DNA of 9,553 nt from Syntrophomonadaceae bacterium (GTDB lineage: Bacteria; Bacillota; Syntrophomonadia; Syntrophomonadales; Syntrophomonadaceae): assembly GCA_031265005.1 (NCBI GenBank), contig JAISDD010000100.1, forward strand, positions 1 through 9,553, read 5' to 3'. A program made the translations under genes and the position numbers. Below, piece by piece: positions 1 through 9,003 of the stretch (its first letter is position 1; each line of letters starts with the position of its first letter). The notes under the pieces were generated by a model that was not told the origin of the DNA, ran no database searches, and saw nothing but the letters and a program-made list of their open reading frames with translations.

Positions 1-444
1 CTTATCGGCTTTGGCAACCACATCTCCTTTACTAAAAGAAATATCCGCCCCTAACGCCGCAAACCCTTTCAAATGTAAATCAACGGGACGGCTGCCAATA
101 GCGCATCCTCCTGGCAGCGCTATTCTTACCGCGCCTTTTTTCGCTAAAACAGGCCCTAGGATTAAAAAAGAAGCTCTTATTTGTTTTACTAGCTCATACG
201 GCGGTTTATAATTTTTTATATCTCCGTCAATTATTAAACTATCGCCCTTTTGTTTTGTGTTAATCCCCACATTATTTATCAATTCGGTTATTACCGACAC
301 ATCATCTATTTCGGGTAAACGGTGGATTATCACCTGCTCGCTACTCAGCAGCGCCGCCGCTAATATTGGCAAAACCGCATTTTTAGCTGAACTTACCATT
401 ATTTCTCCACTTAATTTTCTTTTGCCAGTCACAGTCAATTCCAA
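1..444 (-). CDS. murA: UDP-N-acetylglucosamine 1-carboxyvinyltransferase, N-terminal 148 residues (cut by window edge)
   Basis: MurA transfers enolpyruvate from phosphoenolpyruvate to UDP-GlcNAc, the first committed step of peptidoglycan synthesis in the cytoplasm. The frame is open from the window edge to a TTG at 442-444. The substrate-binding pair Lys21-Asn22 sits in SSAKNAVLP, Arg90 matches E. coli Arg91, and the catalytic loop GGCAIGSRPVDLH (112-124) keeps the PEP-binding Cys114, the fosfomycin target. The TTG start is preferred over the ATG at codon 16 because it restores the family's opening pattern (MELTVTGKRKLSGE) and has AGGTGA nine bases upstream. The usual Gly before AKNA is Ser19 here. 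It follows ywmB by 24 bases and is probably cotranscribed with it. The C-terminal two thirds lie outside the window. Many Bacillota carry two MurA paralogues; the ywmB neighbourhood fits the murAA type. Confidence 0.96.
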   Translation of the reverse strand, partial: MELTVTGKRKLSGEIMVSSAKNAVLPILAAALLSSEQVIIHRLPEIDDVSVITELINNVGINTKQKGDSLIIDGDIKNYKPPYELVKQIRASFLILGPVLAKKGAVRIALPGGCAIGSRPVDLHLKGFAALGADISFSKGDVVAKADK

Positions 445-468
445 TTTTTTCTTTCACCTCTTTTATCT

Positions 469-1182
469 TCAGTAATCGCTAATAATGAATGGGCTTCCTA
501 TCCAAATCAAAGTTTTCTGGCTGTCCTGATCCCTTCTTAGCGCAATTTGCCAATCATAGGTATTTCTCAGTATATCAATCTGACTTTTCTTGTGCTTAAG
601 CGTCGCGCTGACATAATTCTCCCCTAAATATTTTTCCACAATCTCAGCGTTCATGTTTTTACTCATGACCTCCAGTAAAATTTCCAGCGCTTCCTGGCTC
701 ACTAAAATATCCATATAACCATGATACAATTGGCAAAAATTCCATTTGATATTTTTTATTTTGTTTAAATTCATTTGGTACGCCATGATATTTTGCTGGT
801 CGCTCGCAAAAATTAAAGCCATAATAATATAAGTTATGTCTTCATCCGTTTCACGAAAAATAATGCTGCATTGAGCGTCATTTATCGGGCTTTTATATTT
901 TAAGCCCTGATCTTCTGATTTTTCCCATTTATCGCTCTCAAACCGTATTCCTAGCGCTTGGCTGATCGCGTTTATCTGTTTTTGGTATTCATGATTTGGA
1001 TCTCTTTTTATTTTGGCCCAGCAATCTAATCTAAATTCAAGTGAATTTGCACCGATTGATGAAAATGCTTGTTGATATGGTGTTTTATTATAATCTTTCA
1101 ATTCAATTGTATAATTTGCAACATTCATTCCAATTGTGGTTAATAAAACAAATGCTAATAAATATGTAAATACTTTGGGCAT
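469..1182 (-). CDS. ywmB: YwmB family protein (DUF1779), exported or membrane-anchored
   Basis: The identity rests on position between the atp operon and murA, as in B. subtilis, on length (237 residues against about 250) and on general character; the function of the family is not established. The N-terminus (MPKVFTYLLAFVLLTTIG) is a basic-hydrophobic signal peptide or anchor, followed by a soluble mixed alpha/beta part with the phrase CWAKIK near the start of the mature domain. The frame extends up to an ATG at 1230, but that start has no well-placed ribosome binding site, and a likely promoter (-10 at 1208-1213) falls inside the extra codons. ATG 1182 has AAAGGG nine bases upstream; ATG 1191 is a second option that gives MRKMPK. 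The gene starts a new transcription unit after the terminator at 1260-1291 and leads into murA. Confidence 0.8.
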   Translation of the reverse strand: MPKVFTYLLAFVLLTTIGMNVANYTIELKDYNKTPYQQAFSSIGANSLEFRLDCWAKIKRDPNHEYQKQINAISQALGIRFESDKWEKSEDQGLKYKSPINDAQCSIIFRETDEDITYIIMALIFASDQQNIMAYQMNLNKIKNIKWNFCQLYHGYMDILVSQEALEILLEVMSKNMNAEIVEKYLGENYVSATLKHKKSQIDILRNTYDWQIALRRDQDSQKTLIWIGSPFIISDY

Positions 1183-1207
1183 TTTTCTCATCCCTTTAGT
1201 GTGGGTA

Positions 1208-1237
1208 TTTATAGAAATTTTTGCCCACATATGCCAA
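1208..1237 (-). promoter_or_regulatory. Predicted sigma-A-type promoter for ywmB-murA
   Basis: On the minus strand TTGGCA (1237-1232) and TATAAA (1213-1208) are separated by 18 bases, one mismatch each from consensus. It lies just downstream of the terminator at 1260-1291 and upstream of the preferred ywmB start, so ywmB-murA would have its own transcription. The expected start point is near 1201, giving a short leader of about 20 bases. The call is by pattern only. Confidence 0.55.
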
Positions 1238-1259
1238 CTTTATACCTCTATCCCGATAC

Positions 1260-1291
1260 AAAAAAGCTGCGCGATGATAATCACACAGCTT
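1260..1291 (-). terminator. Strong Rho-independent terminator upstream of ywmB
   Basis: In minus-strand RNA the arm AAGCUGUGUGA (1291-1281) pairs with UCGCGCAGCUU (1274-1264) over 11 base pairs, two of them G-U, around a 6-base loop (UUAUCA). Six U follow (1265-1260, overlapping the stem base). It ends whatever transcript comes from the 1.4-1.9 kb genes and insulates ywmB-murA from them. There is no matching U run on the plus strand, so it acts in one direction. Confidence 0.82.
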
Positions 1292-1328
1292 CACAACCTG
1301 AAACGCCGCGTTAAGGACTTTTTAACCG

Positions 1329-1444
1329 GCAGGAAAAATTTATAGAATATTCACATTTAGCCAAAAAAGTGCGCCTTCGTATGAGCGCGCGTCCGTCCAT
1401 TGATTTTTCGCCCCATATTTATTTATCGCCAAAAAATTTCCTGC
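1329..1444. repeat. Imperfect inverted pair of GCAGGAAA elements
   Basis: On the plus strand GCAGGAAA starts at 1329 and leads after an AT-rich spacer into GAATA (1345-1349). On the minus strand GCAGGAAA starts at 1444 and leads into an AT-rich run and GCGATAAATA. The two face each other about 116 bases end to end. Beyond the first eight bases the similarity is partial and AT-rich. The same GCAGGA...GAATA pattern occurs at 9047-9074. Confidence 0.25.
1363..1390 (-). terminator. Possible weak terminator-like hairpin
   Basis: In minus-strand RNA GCGC (1388-1385) pairs with GCGC (1374-1371) around a 10-base loop, extended by a further G-C pair across one mismatch, and is followed directly by U6 (1368-1363). 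The stem is short, so this is at best an inefficient or auxiliary stop ahead of the stronger one at 1260-1291. It lies 33 bases past the end of the 90-residue frame. Confidence 0.3.
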
Positions 1445-1695
1445 AAAACCGCCCCCGAAATAGCACTTGTATAGACCTGCTTTTCATCTAACGGGTAGCG
1501 TCTTTGACTCGATATTTTCCACTTAGCGCGGGCGAACTCTTTCTTGCGGGGTGAATATAGCCAACCGTAGCCATTGTGCGGTGCCAGTCCGCTTGTCCCG
1601 CATAAGCCGTGACTGCCATTAAAATAAGTGACTTCGATTATAAAGTCATTTAAAGCATATCTCACGCCGGCCAAAATATTACATTTTTCGGCCAT
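1423..1695 (-). CDS. Doubtful hypothetical protein, 90 residues
   Basis: I do not recognise this frame. It would encode a basic soluble protein without a signal peptide or transmembrane helix, rich in Gly, Tyr and Trp in the middle (GLCGTSGLAPHNGYGWLYS, about residues 31-49), with two cysteines (5 and 32). In its favour: same strand as all neighbours, and it fills a gap that otherwise has no gene. Against it: a TAA stop lies two codons before the ATG, no Shine-Dalgarno sequence precedes the ATG (only CGAAAG directly adjacent), and its last codons overlap a possible repeat element. It starts 44 bases after the 57-residue membrane-protein gene, so it could be its distal partner. It may equally be a chance frame or a decayed gene. 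Confidence 0.35.
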   Translation of the reverse strand: MAEKCNILAGVRYALNDFIIEVTYFNGSHGLCGTSGLAPHNGYGWLYSPRKKEFARAKWKISSQRRYPLDEKQVYTSAISGAVLQEIFWR

Positions 1696-1739
1696 CTTTC
1701 GTTATTTTTCAATGTTTCATTCGCCGGCAGCCAGCAAGC

Positions 1740-1913
1740 TCAGTCCTTATTTTGCAGCTGTTCTTGTTTCAGCCGTTCTAACTCAGCTTTTTGGTTTTCT
1801 TTAGCTTGCAAAGCTTTTTCCTGTACTTTATAGGTGTGCAGCCAAATCAATACTCCGAACAATACCGTTAAAAAAAATACGCCTCCCATAAATAATGCAA
1901 AAGCCAGTTTCAA
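1740..1913 (-). CDS. Small single-helix membrane protein, 57 residues, TTG start
   Basis: This short gene runs from TTG (1913-1911) to TGA (1742-1740). GGGGAG lies five bases before the TTG, a strong ribosome binding site that decides the start; the first in-frame ATG is codon 9, inside the helix. The protein is one hydrophobic helix (about residues 3-25, ending IWL) followed by a charged tail of about 30 residues rich in Lys, Glu and Gln (QEKALQAKENQKAELERLKQ), which should form an amphipathic helix or coiled coil, probably cytoplasmic. I do not recognise the family. In B. subtilis this slot holds ywzB (DUF1146), which has two helices, so homology is doubtful. It lies beyond the atpC terminator, and I see no convincing -35 in the 90 bases before it, so it may depend on readthrough. 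Confidence 0.68.
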   Translation of the reverse strand: MKLAFALFMGGVFFLTVLFGVLIWLHTYKVQEKALQAKENQKAELERLKQEQLQNKD

Positions 1914-2005
1914 GATATCTCCCCTAACTGATAATATAATCCGTTTTAGGCTTCAGTCTTTTACTTTATTACCTCACTTTCCTAAAAAAGCTCTTTATAT
2001 TTAAG

Positions 2006-2036
2006 AAAAAACCGAAACGGTTTCCGCGTCTCGGCT
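2006..2036 (-). terminator. Rho-independent terminator of the atp operon
   Basis: In minus-strand RNA CCGAGACG (2034-2027) pairs with CGUUUCGG (2019-2012) over 8 base pairs with one G-U, extendable by G-U and A-U pairs at the base. The loop is 7 bases and a run of six U follows (2011-2006). It lies 53 bases after the atpC stop codon, as expected for the end of the ATP synthase operon. Confidence 0.88.
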
Positions 2037-2089
2037 CTGGCAATCTGCTTTTTAGCTGCTGTTTAAATAATAACTTTCCCGAATAATTT

Positions 2090-2494
2090 TCAGCCGGCGG
2101 CTTTTATCCTGGCGATAGCTCTCTGCAAAGCCAACCTGGCCCTGTCAATGTTGATATCTTCGCTGCGTTGAGCCAAGCGCCTCTCAGCCCTTTCCCGTGC
2201 TTCTTTCGCGCGCAAAACATCTACATTGGCTCCATGTTCGGCCGTTTCGGCTAAAACACGGACAATATTATCGACAACTTCCATAAAACCACCGCTGATT
2301 GCTATTTTTTGAATAGTTTCATCAAGCATTTTATATTTTAAAACTCCTATTTTTAAAGACGCCACTATCGGCGCGTGATTTTTCAAAATTCCTAATTCGC
2401 CTTCGGCTCCTGGAACCACTAAAAATTGAATTTCTTCTTTTAAAAGAATGTTTTCAGGAGTTACTACTTCCAGCATGAAGGTATTGTCCGCCAT
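2090..2494 (-). CDS. atpC: ATP synthase F1 subunit epsilon
   Basis: Epsilon is part of the rotor stalk in F1: it binds gamma and the c-ring and can inhibit ATP hydrolysis. The 134 residues show the N-terminal beta-sandwich (about 1-86, with the signature VVPGAEGELGILKNHAP at 26-42) and a C-terminal helical hairpin (about 90-132: AKEARERAERRL, then DRARLALQRAIARI). The hairpin aligns with Bacillus PS3 epsilon, where the ATP-binding motif is I(L)DxxRA; here it reads INIDRA (114-119), with Asn115 in place of Asp. The gene starts three bases after the atpD stop; the GGGGG stretch inside the last atpD codons can serve as ribosome binding site, implying translational coupling. It is the last atp gene and is followed by a terminator. 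Confidence 0.97.
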   Translation of the reverse strand: MADNTFMLEVVTPENILLKEEIQFLVVPGAEGELGILKNHAPIVASLKIGVLKYKMLDETIQKIAISGGFMEVVDNIVRVLAETAEHGANVDVLRAKEARERAERRLAQRSEDINIDRARLALQRAIARIKAAG

Positions 2495-2497
2495 GCG

Positions 2498-3943
<1,446 letters not shown>

Positions 3944-3979
3944 TTAATATTAAGCGCTTTGAATGTTGGAAGCTTGACC

Positions 3980-4855
3980 TCATTTCTGTAAAGCCTCCGC
4001 ACCGCCGACAATATCTAGAATTTCATCTGTAATTGCCGCTTGACGCGCTTTATTCATAGCTAAAGTTAAACTACCTATTAATTCGCCAGCATTTTCAGTA
4101 GCATTGCCCATCGCGGTCATCCTCGCCCCAAATTCACCGGCTTTTCCTTCCAGCATAGAATTATAGATTAAACTTCCCACATACCTGGGTAATAAAGAAA
4201 CTAAAATCGCTTCGGCACTGGGTTCGTAAATATAATCAATCAAATGGGACGCCAATCCTTCTTTTTCTTCAGGCGGCTCCAGAGGAAACACTTTCGTTAG
4301 CGTAGGCACTTGCCGTAAAACATTTATAAACTTAGAGTACACTAAGAAAACTTCATCTAATTCTTTCTTTTCATAAGCTTCAATAACGTATTGAGCTACG
4401 GCGCGGGCATCAAGATAACTTATATTATCTCCCAAATTAACAAAATCGACCGCAATTAAACCTCTTTTTTTGTAAAAATCACTGGCTTTCCTGCCAACGG
4501 CAATAACCGTTTTTTCTACATTATTGTCAATGTTTTCCATGGATTGGTTCGCCATTTTAATTATATTGGTATTGTACGCTCCGCAAAGCCCGCGGTCAGC
4601 TGTAACCACAATATAGCCTATTTTTTTTATTTCATCTCTTTTTTCTAATAAAGGGTGCTTAACATCAAGAGCTACTGCCGATAATCTAGCCACCGTTCCT
4701 TGCAAAGTTTCATTGTAAGGACGTGAAGCTTCGGCTTTCTCTTGGGCACGGCGCAGTCTAGCCGCCGCTACCATTTTCATAGCCTTGGTAATCTGCTGCG
4801 TATTAGCAACACTGCGAATCCTGCGTTTAAATTCTCTTACGCCTGCTCCTGCCAT
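3980..4855 (-). CDS. atpG: ATP synthase F1 subunit gamma
   Basis: Gamma is the central rotor shaft linking the c-ring to the catalytic hexamer. The 291 residues show the N-terminal coiled-coil helix (about 5-60) with the conserved run VANTQQITKAMKMVAAARLR (17-36), the central Rossmann-like domain with the DRGLCGAYN signature (87-95), and the C-terminal helix (about 245-290) with MTAMGNATENA and the ending DEILDIVGGAEAL. These two helices form the shaft inside the alpha-beta hexamer. The ATG is 12 bases after the atpA stop, with GAGGTGGTGA as ribosome binding site overlapping the end of atpA, so translation is probably coupled. Confidence 0.98.
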   Translation of the reverse strand: MAGAGVREFKRRIRSVANTQQITKAMKMVAAARLRRAQEKAEASRPYNETLQGTVARLSAVALDVKHPLLEKRDEIKKIGYIVVTADRGLCGAYNTNIIKMANQSMENIDNNVEKTVIAVGRKASDFYKKRGLIAVDFVNLGDNISYLDARAVAQYVIEAYEKKELDEVFLVYSKFINVLRQVPTLTKVFPLEPPEEKEGLASHLIDYIYEPSAEAILVSLLPRYVGSLIYNSMLEGKAGEFGARMTAMGNATENAGELIGSLTLAMNKARQAAITDEILDIVGGAEALQK

Positions 4856-4867
4856 TTAATCACCACC

Positions 4868-6391
<1,524 letters not shown>

Positions 6392-6404
6392 TCACCCCTA
6401 TCAC

Positions 6405-6953
6405 TTAACTTATCTTTAGCGTTCGTAATTTTGTTTGCAGCATCTCCAGTTTTTTAGCAACTGAAGCATCAATTATGCGATCGCCTACCCTTATTTTTAT
6501 ACCGCCTATAAGCGTTTCGTCCACCGTTTGTTTCAACTCGACCTTTTTTTCGATTGAAGTTGATAATTTTTCCTGTAAAATTTTCATTTCATCTTCCGGT
6601 ACTTCTCGAGCTGAAAATAAATAAGCTTTAGTAATATTGCGGGATTCATCCGCCATATCACAGTATTCCCCTACAATGGCTTCTAGGTAAGCTTCCCTCC
6701 TTTTATCGACAATTAGCTTTAAAAAATTGATAGTTACTGCAGATAACTGTTCTGAAAAAATTTTTTCTATGATTTCTTTTTTCTGTTTTACTGGAACCAA
6801 CAAATGATTTAAATAAACCTTTAGCTCATCAACCTCATTGATTGTTGCCAGAGCATTTTCCAACTCCTGCTGCAATTCATCGATTTGGCCATTTTCTTGC
6901 GCAATTTTGAAAAATGCTTCCGCATAACGTCTCGCCACACTTTTGTTCAGCAT
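6405..6953 (-). CDS. atpH: ATP synthase F1 subunit delta
   Basis: Delta joins the peripheral stalk (b subunits) to the top of F1 by binding the alpha N-terminus. The 182 residues comprise the helical N-terminal domain (about 1-105, opening VARRYAEAFFKIA) and the C-terminal domain with the family signature IGGIKIRVGDRIIDASV (149-165). The ATG lies inside the end of atpF: the two genes share seven bases (6947-6953), with AGGCAGG nine bases upstream inside atpF, so b and delta, which bind each other, are translationally coupled. Confidence 0.98.
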   Translation of the reverse strand: MLNKSVARRYAEAFFKIAQENGQIDELQQELENALATINEVDELKVYLNHLLVPVKQKKEIIEKIFSEQLSAVTINFLKLIVDKRREAYLEAIVGEYCDMADESRNITKAYLFSAREVPEDEMKILQEKLSTSIEKKVELKQTVDETLIGGIKIRVGDRIIDASVAKKLEMLQTKLRTLKIS

Positions 6954-7582
6954 AATAAATCGCCTGCCTCGTTAACAAACTGCTGAACCATTTGTCTATG
7001 GTCCGCTTCGGTAATAGTTCTGCCTAAAACTTTTTCAGCCGCTAACATCGATAAAATTACGGTGTTTTCCTTTAACTCAGCTTTAGCTACTTCAGTAGCC
7101 GCTTTGATTTCCACTTCTGCTTTAGTTTTCATATTAGCAACTTCTTCTTTCGTCGCGGCTATTATTTCATTTTTAGCATTTTCAGCAGCTTTAGAAGCTT
7201 TAGCAACTATTTCCTGAGCTTCCTTGCGCGATTCAGCTAAATTAGCTTGAGCTTCTATTCTCATTTTTTCTACTTCCGACTTCACTTCTTCCGCATGTTT
7301 AAGGGAACTTTCGATAGCAGTTGAACGCTGCTCCAATATATTACTTATGGGTCCATACCCAAATTTATAAACTAACGCTACCAGCACCAGAAAGTTCACT
7401 AACGACCAACCTATAACATACAGGTTGGGAAAAGCCGGAGTTTCACCGCCCGGCGCGCTAACAGGAAGCGTACTATCTCCAGCAGCCATGCAGAAGGATA
7501 CAAATCCAAATAACATGATAATTGTTAAAAATATAACAATTGACCTTTTAAAACTTATCCTTTTGCCAGTTTTCACGGACAT
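6947..7582 (-). CDS. atpF: ATP synthase Fo subunit b with signal-peptide-like N-terminal extension
   Basis: Subunit b forms the peripheral stalk that holds F1 against rotation. The family membrane helix is at about 53-73 (NLYVIGWSLVNFLVLVALVY), followed by FGYGPISNILEQRSTAIESSL and a long Ala/Glu/Lys-rich right-handed coiled coil (about 90-185) ending in the delta-binding region. At 211 residues it is about 40-50 longer than usual. The excess is N-terminal: a basic start, a second hydrophobic stretch (about 14-33) and MAAG, like a cleavable signal peptide, then a Pro/Ser/Thr/Gly-rich linker. Cys31 is not in a convincing lipobox. GGAGG lies only four bases before the ATG; a GTG two codons later is at better distance, with little effect on the protein. 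The C-terminus overlaps atpH. Confidence 0.96.
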   Translation of the reverse strand: MSVKTGKRISFKRSIVIFLTIIMLFGFVSFCMAAGDSTLPVSAPGGETPAFPNLYVIGWSLVNFLVLVALVYKFGYGPISNILEQRSTAIESSLKHAEEVKSEVEKMRIEAQANLAESRKEAQEIVAKASKAAENAKNEIIAATKEEVANMKTKAEVEIKAATEVAKAELKENTVILSMLAAEKVLGRTITEADHRQMVQQFVNEAGDLLC

Positions 7583-7613
7583 GTTTCCTCCAATCTATCA
7601 GCCTAATACTGCA

Positions 7614-7653
7614 AGACGACAGAGCTGTAATGTATTACTTTACTCTATCGCCT
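7614..7653 (-). promoter_or_regulatory. Intergenic stem-loop between atpE and atpF
   Basis: In the mRNA AGGCGAUAGAG (7653-7643) pairs with CUCUGUCGUCU (7624-7614) over 11 consecutive pairs, two of them G-U. Inside, after a small internal loop, GUAA (7638-7635) pairs with UUAC (7630-7627) around a tetraloop. No U run follows, so it does not look like a full terminator. It sits 47 bases after the atpE stop and 31 before the atpF start. A role as 3' stabiliser, processing site or attenuator for atpBE mRNA is inference. Confidence 0.55.
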
Positions 7654-7700
7654 ACAAATCTCAAGCCCATTTGTATGTTTATTGCATTATTTTTCAGTCA

Positions 7701-7991
<291 letters not shown>

Positions 7992-8675
7992 TTAATGCCC
8001 TTTACCTGCGGCATTGCCAATATAGCTCGCTGATAATATAGTAAAAACTATGGCTTGGATCGCGCCCAGCAATAAACTCAACCCCATTATCAAAGACGGG
8101 ACTAAAAAAGGTGCTAAAAACAACAGAAAAGCTATGACCATTTCTTCTCCAAATATATTGCCGAATAACCGGAAAGTCAGGGATAGCGGATGCGCTACTT
8201 CTTCAATAATATTAAGTGGTAGCATAGCCCAGCTAGGACTTACGAAATGCCCTAAGTAATGCAACTTGTTTTCAGAAATACCCGCGATATGAACAGCAAA
8301 AAAAGTAACAAGCGCTAAAGACATGGTAACATTCCAGTTGCTTGTCGGCGGCTGAAAGCCTTCAACATGAGCCGCGCCAGGAATTAAGCCGCTATAATTG
8401 CTTAGCAGGATAAAAAAGAAAAACGAAGTAAGCAAAGGCGCCCATTTTTTTGCCACGTGTTCTTCATCCATAAGTTGAGTAAAAAATTCGTATGTCCAAA
8501 CAATTGCCATCTCAAAAACATTTTGCAATCCTTTAGGAACTAATTGCATATTTCTAGTGGCGGCATAAGCTATTATACCAATGAGCGCTATAATTACCCA
8601 CTGTGTTACAATTAAATGATCCACGGGAATTGGCCCCAACTTAAAAAAAGCGCCATCCCACATTCCAAAAATCAT
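7992..8675 (-). CDS. atpB: ATP synthase Fo subunit a
   Basis: Subunit a is the membrane stator that holds the ion half-channels next to the c-ring. The 227 residues contain several hydrophobic helices (about 22-40, 52-68, 80-98, 116-135, 176-192, 196-216). The essential stator Arg169 is in PLSLTFRLFGNIFGEEM, matching E. coli Arg210. The motifs LSNYSGLIPG (91-100) and PTSNWNVTMSLAL (110-122) and the closing IQAIVFTILSASYIG are typical. AGGAGG lies nine bases before the ATG at 8675. It is the first gene downstream of the promoter at 8746-8775 and begins the core operon. Confidence 0.98.
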   Translation of the reverse strand: MIFGMWDGAFFKLGPIPVDHLIVTQWVIIALIGIIAYAATRNMQLVPKGLQNVFEMAIVWTYEFFTQLMDEEHVAKKWAPLLTSFFFFILLSNYSGLIPGAAHVEGFQPPTSNWNVTMSLALVTFFAVHIAGISENKLHYLGHFVSPSWAMLPLNIIEEVAHPLSLTFRLFGNIFGEEMVIAFLLFLAPFLVPSLIMGLSLLLGAIQAIVFTILSASYIGNAAGKGH

Positions 8676-8697
8676 CAGATTTCCCTCCTTTCTAAGG

Positions 8698-8713
8698 GTT
8701 TTTCGACAAAAAC
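8698..8713 (-). promoter_or_regulatory. Exact Spo0A-box heptamer within a small palindrome in the atpB leader
   Basis: On the minus strand TGTCGAA (8708-8702) matches the consensus Spo0A-binding heptamer. It is embedded in a 16-base palindromic sequence (GTTTTT, loop GTCG, AAAAAC) that could also form a weak 6-pair hairpin in mRNA, ten bases upstream of the atpB ribosome binding site. Relative to the predicted start point near 8739 it is about +32 to +38, a location where a bound regulator could block elongation. Binding is inferred from sequence alone. Confidence 0.4.
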
Positions 8714-8745
8714 ATTAATTTATATTTTATTTAAGCTATTAATCA

Positions 8746-8775
8746 ATTATAAAAAATACCAACTGCAAATGACAA
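8746..8775 (-). promoter_or_regulatory. Predicted sigma-A-type promoter for atpBEFHAGDC
   Basis: On the minus strand TTGTCA (8775-8770, five of six matches) and TATAAT (8751-8746, perfect) are 18 bases apart. The site begins 13 bases after the stop codon of the AtpZ-like gene and lies in a 112-base AT-rich gap before atpB. The predicted leader is about 65 bases. A second, weaker pair (TTGATT with TATAAA, 16 bases apart) lies just downstream. This is the best promoter match in the window. Confidence 0.65.
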
Positions 8776-8787
8776 TTATAAACAAAA

Positions 8788-9003
8788 TCATTTTTTAGAT
8801 TTCATTTTATCCCACATTATTTTCATTGCCGCTGATAATCCTAACACACATCCTAAAAGAGTCAACCATGGATTGGTGGCAAATTTTTTATCTAAGTAAT
8901 ATCCTAAGAAACCGCATCCTCCAACTGACGCAGCAATAGAAGTGCTGAAATTTATTGCTTCACTCAAAGATTTTGCCCAATTTCCCTTTTTACTTTCAGA
9001 CAT
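8788..9003 (-). CDS. AtpZ/AtpI-family small membrane protein
   Basis: The 71 residues form two membrane helices (about 17-36 and 46-64) joined by the family-typical turn GYYLDKKFATNPW, with a basic tail (DKMKSKK). Members of the AtpZ/AtpI family precede atpB in many operons. AtpI helps c-ring assembly in some bacteria and AtpZ/AtpI have been linked to Mg/Ca transport in alkaliphilic Bacillus; which role applies here is unknown. Two starts are possible: ATG at 9003 with GGAG nine bases upstream (chosen), or TTG at 9018 with AGGTGA nine bases upstream, adding five residues. There is no additional longer atpI between it and atpB. A promoter directly follows, so it may be made at a different level from the core subunits. 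Confidence 0.88.
   Translation of the reverse strand: MSESKKGNWAKSLSEAINFSTSIAASVGGCGFLGYYLDKKFATNPWLTLLGCVLGLSAAMKIMWDKMKSKK

Noticed and set aside
11..475. Open frames of 66 and 72 residues on the plus strand
   Set aside because: They lie opposite the well-conserved murA reading frame and have no recognisable protein features.
1192..1230. Longer YwmB N-terminus starting at ATG 1230
   Set aside because: The nearest purine-rich site is 13 bases away, a predicted promoter lies inside these codons, and the added residues disturb an otherwise normal signal peptide.
1708..1719. A 12-base match (GGCGAATGAAAC) to the start of atpD at 3922-3933
   Set aside because: The match stops abruptly, is absent elsewhere and is within what chance gives for two positions in 9.5 kb of similar composition.
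1914..2005. Promoter for the 57-residue gene (TATATT in the gap)
   Set aside because: The -10-like hexamer has no -35 match at 16-19 bases upstream.
7614..7653. Full intrinsic terminator between atpE and atpF
   Set aside because: The stem is good but no U run follows, and termination here would separate c from the other essential subunits.
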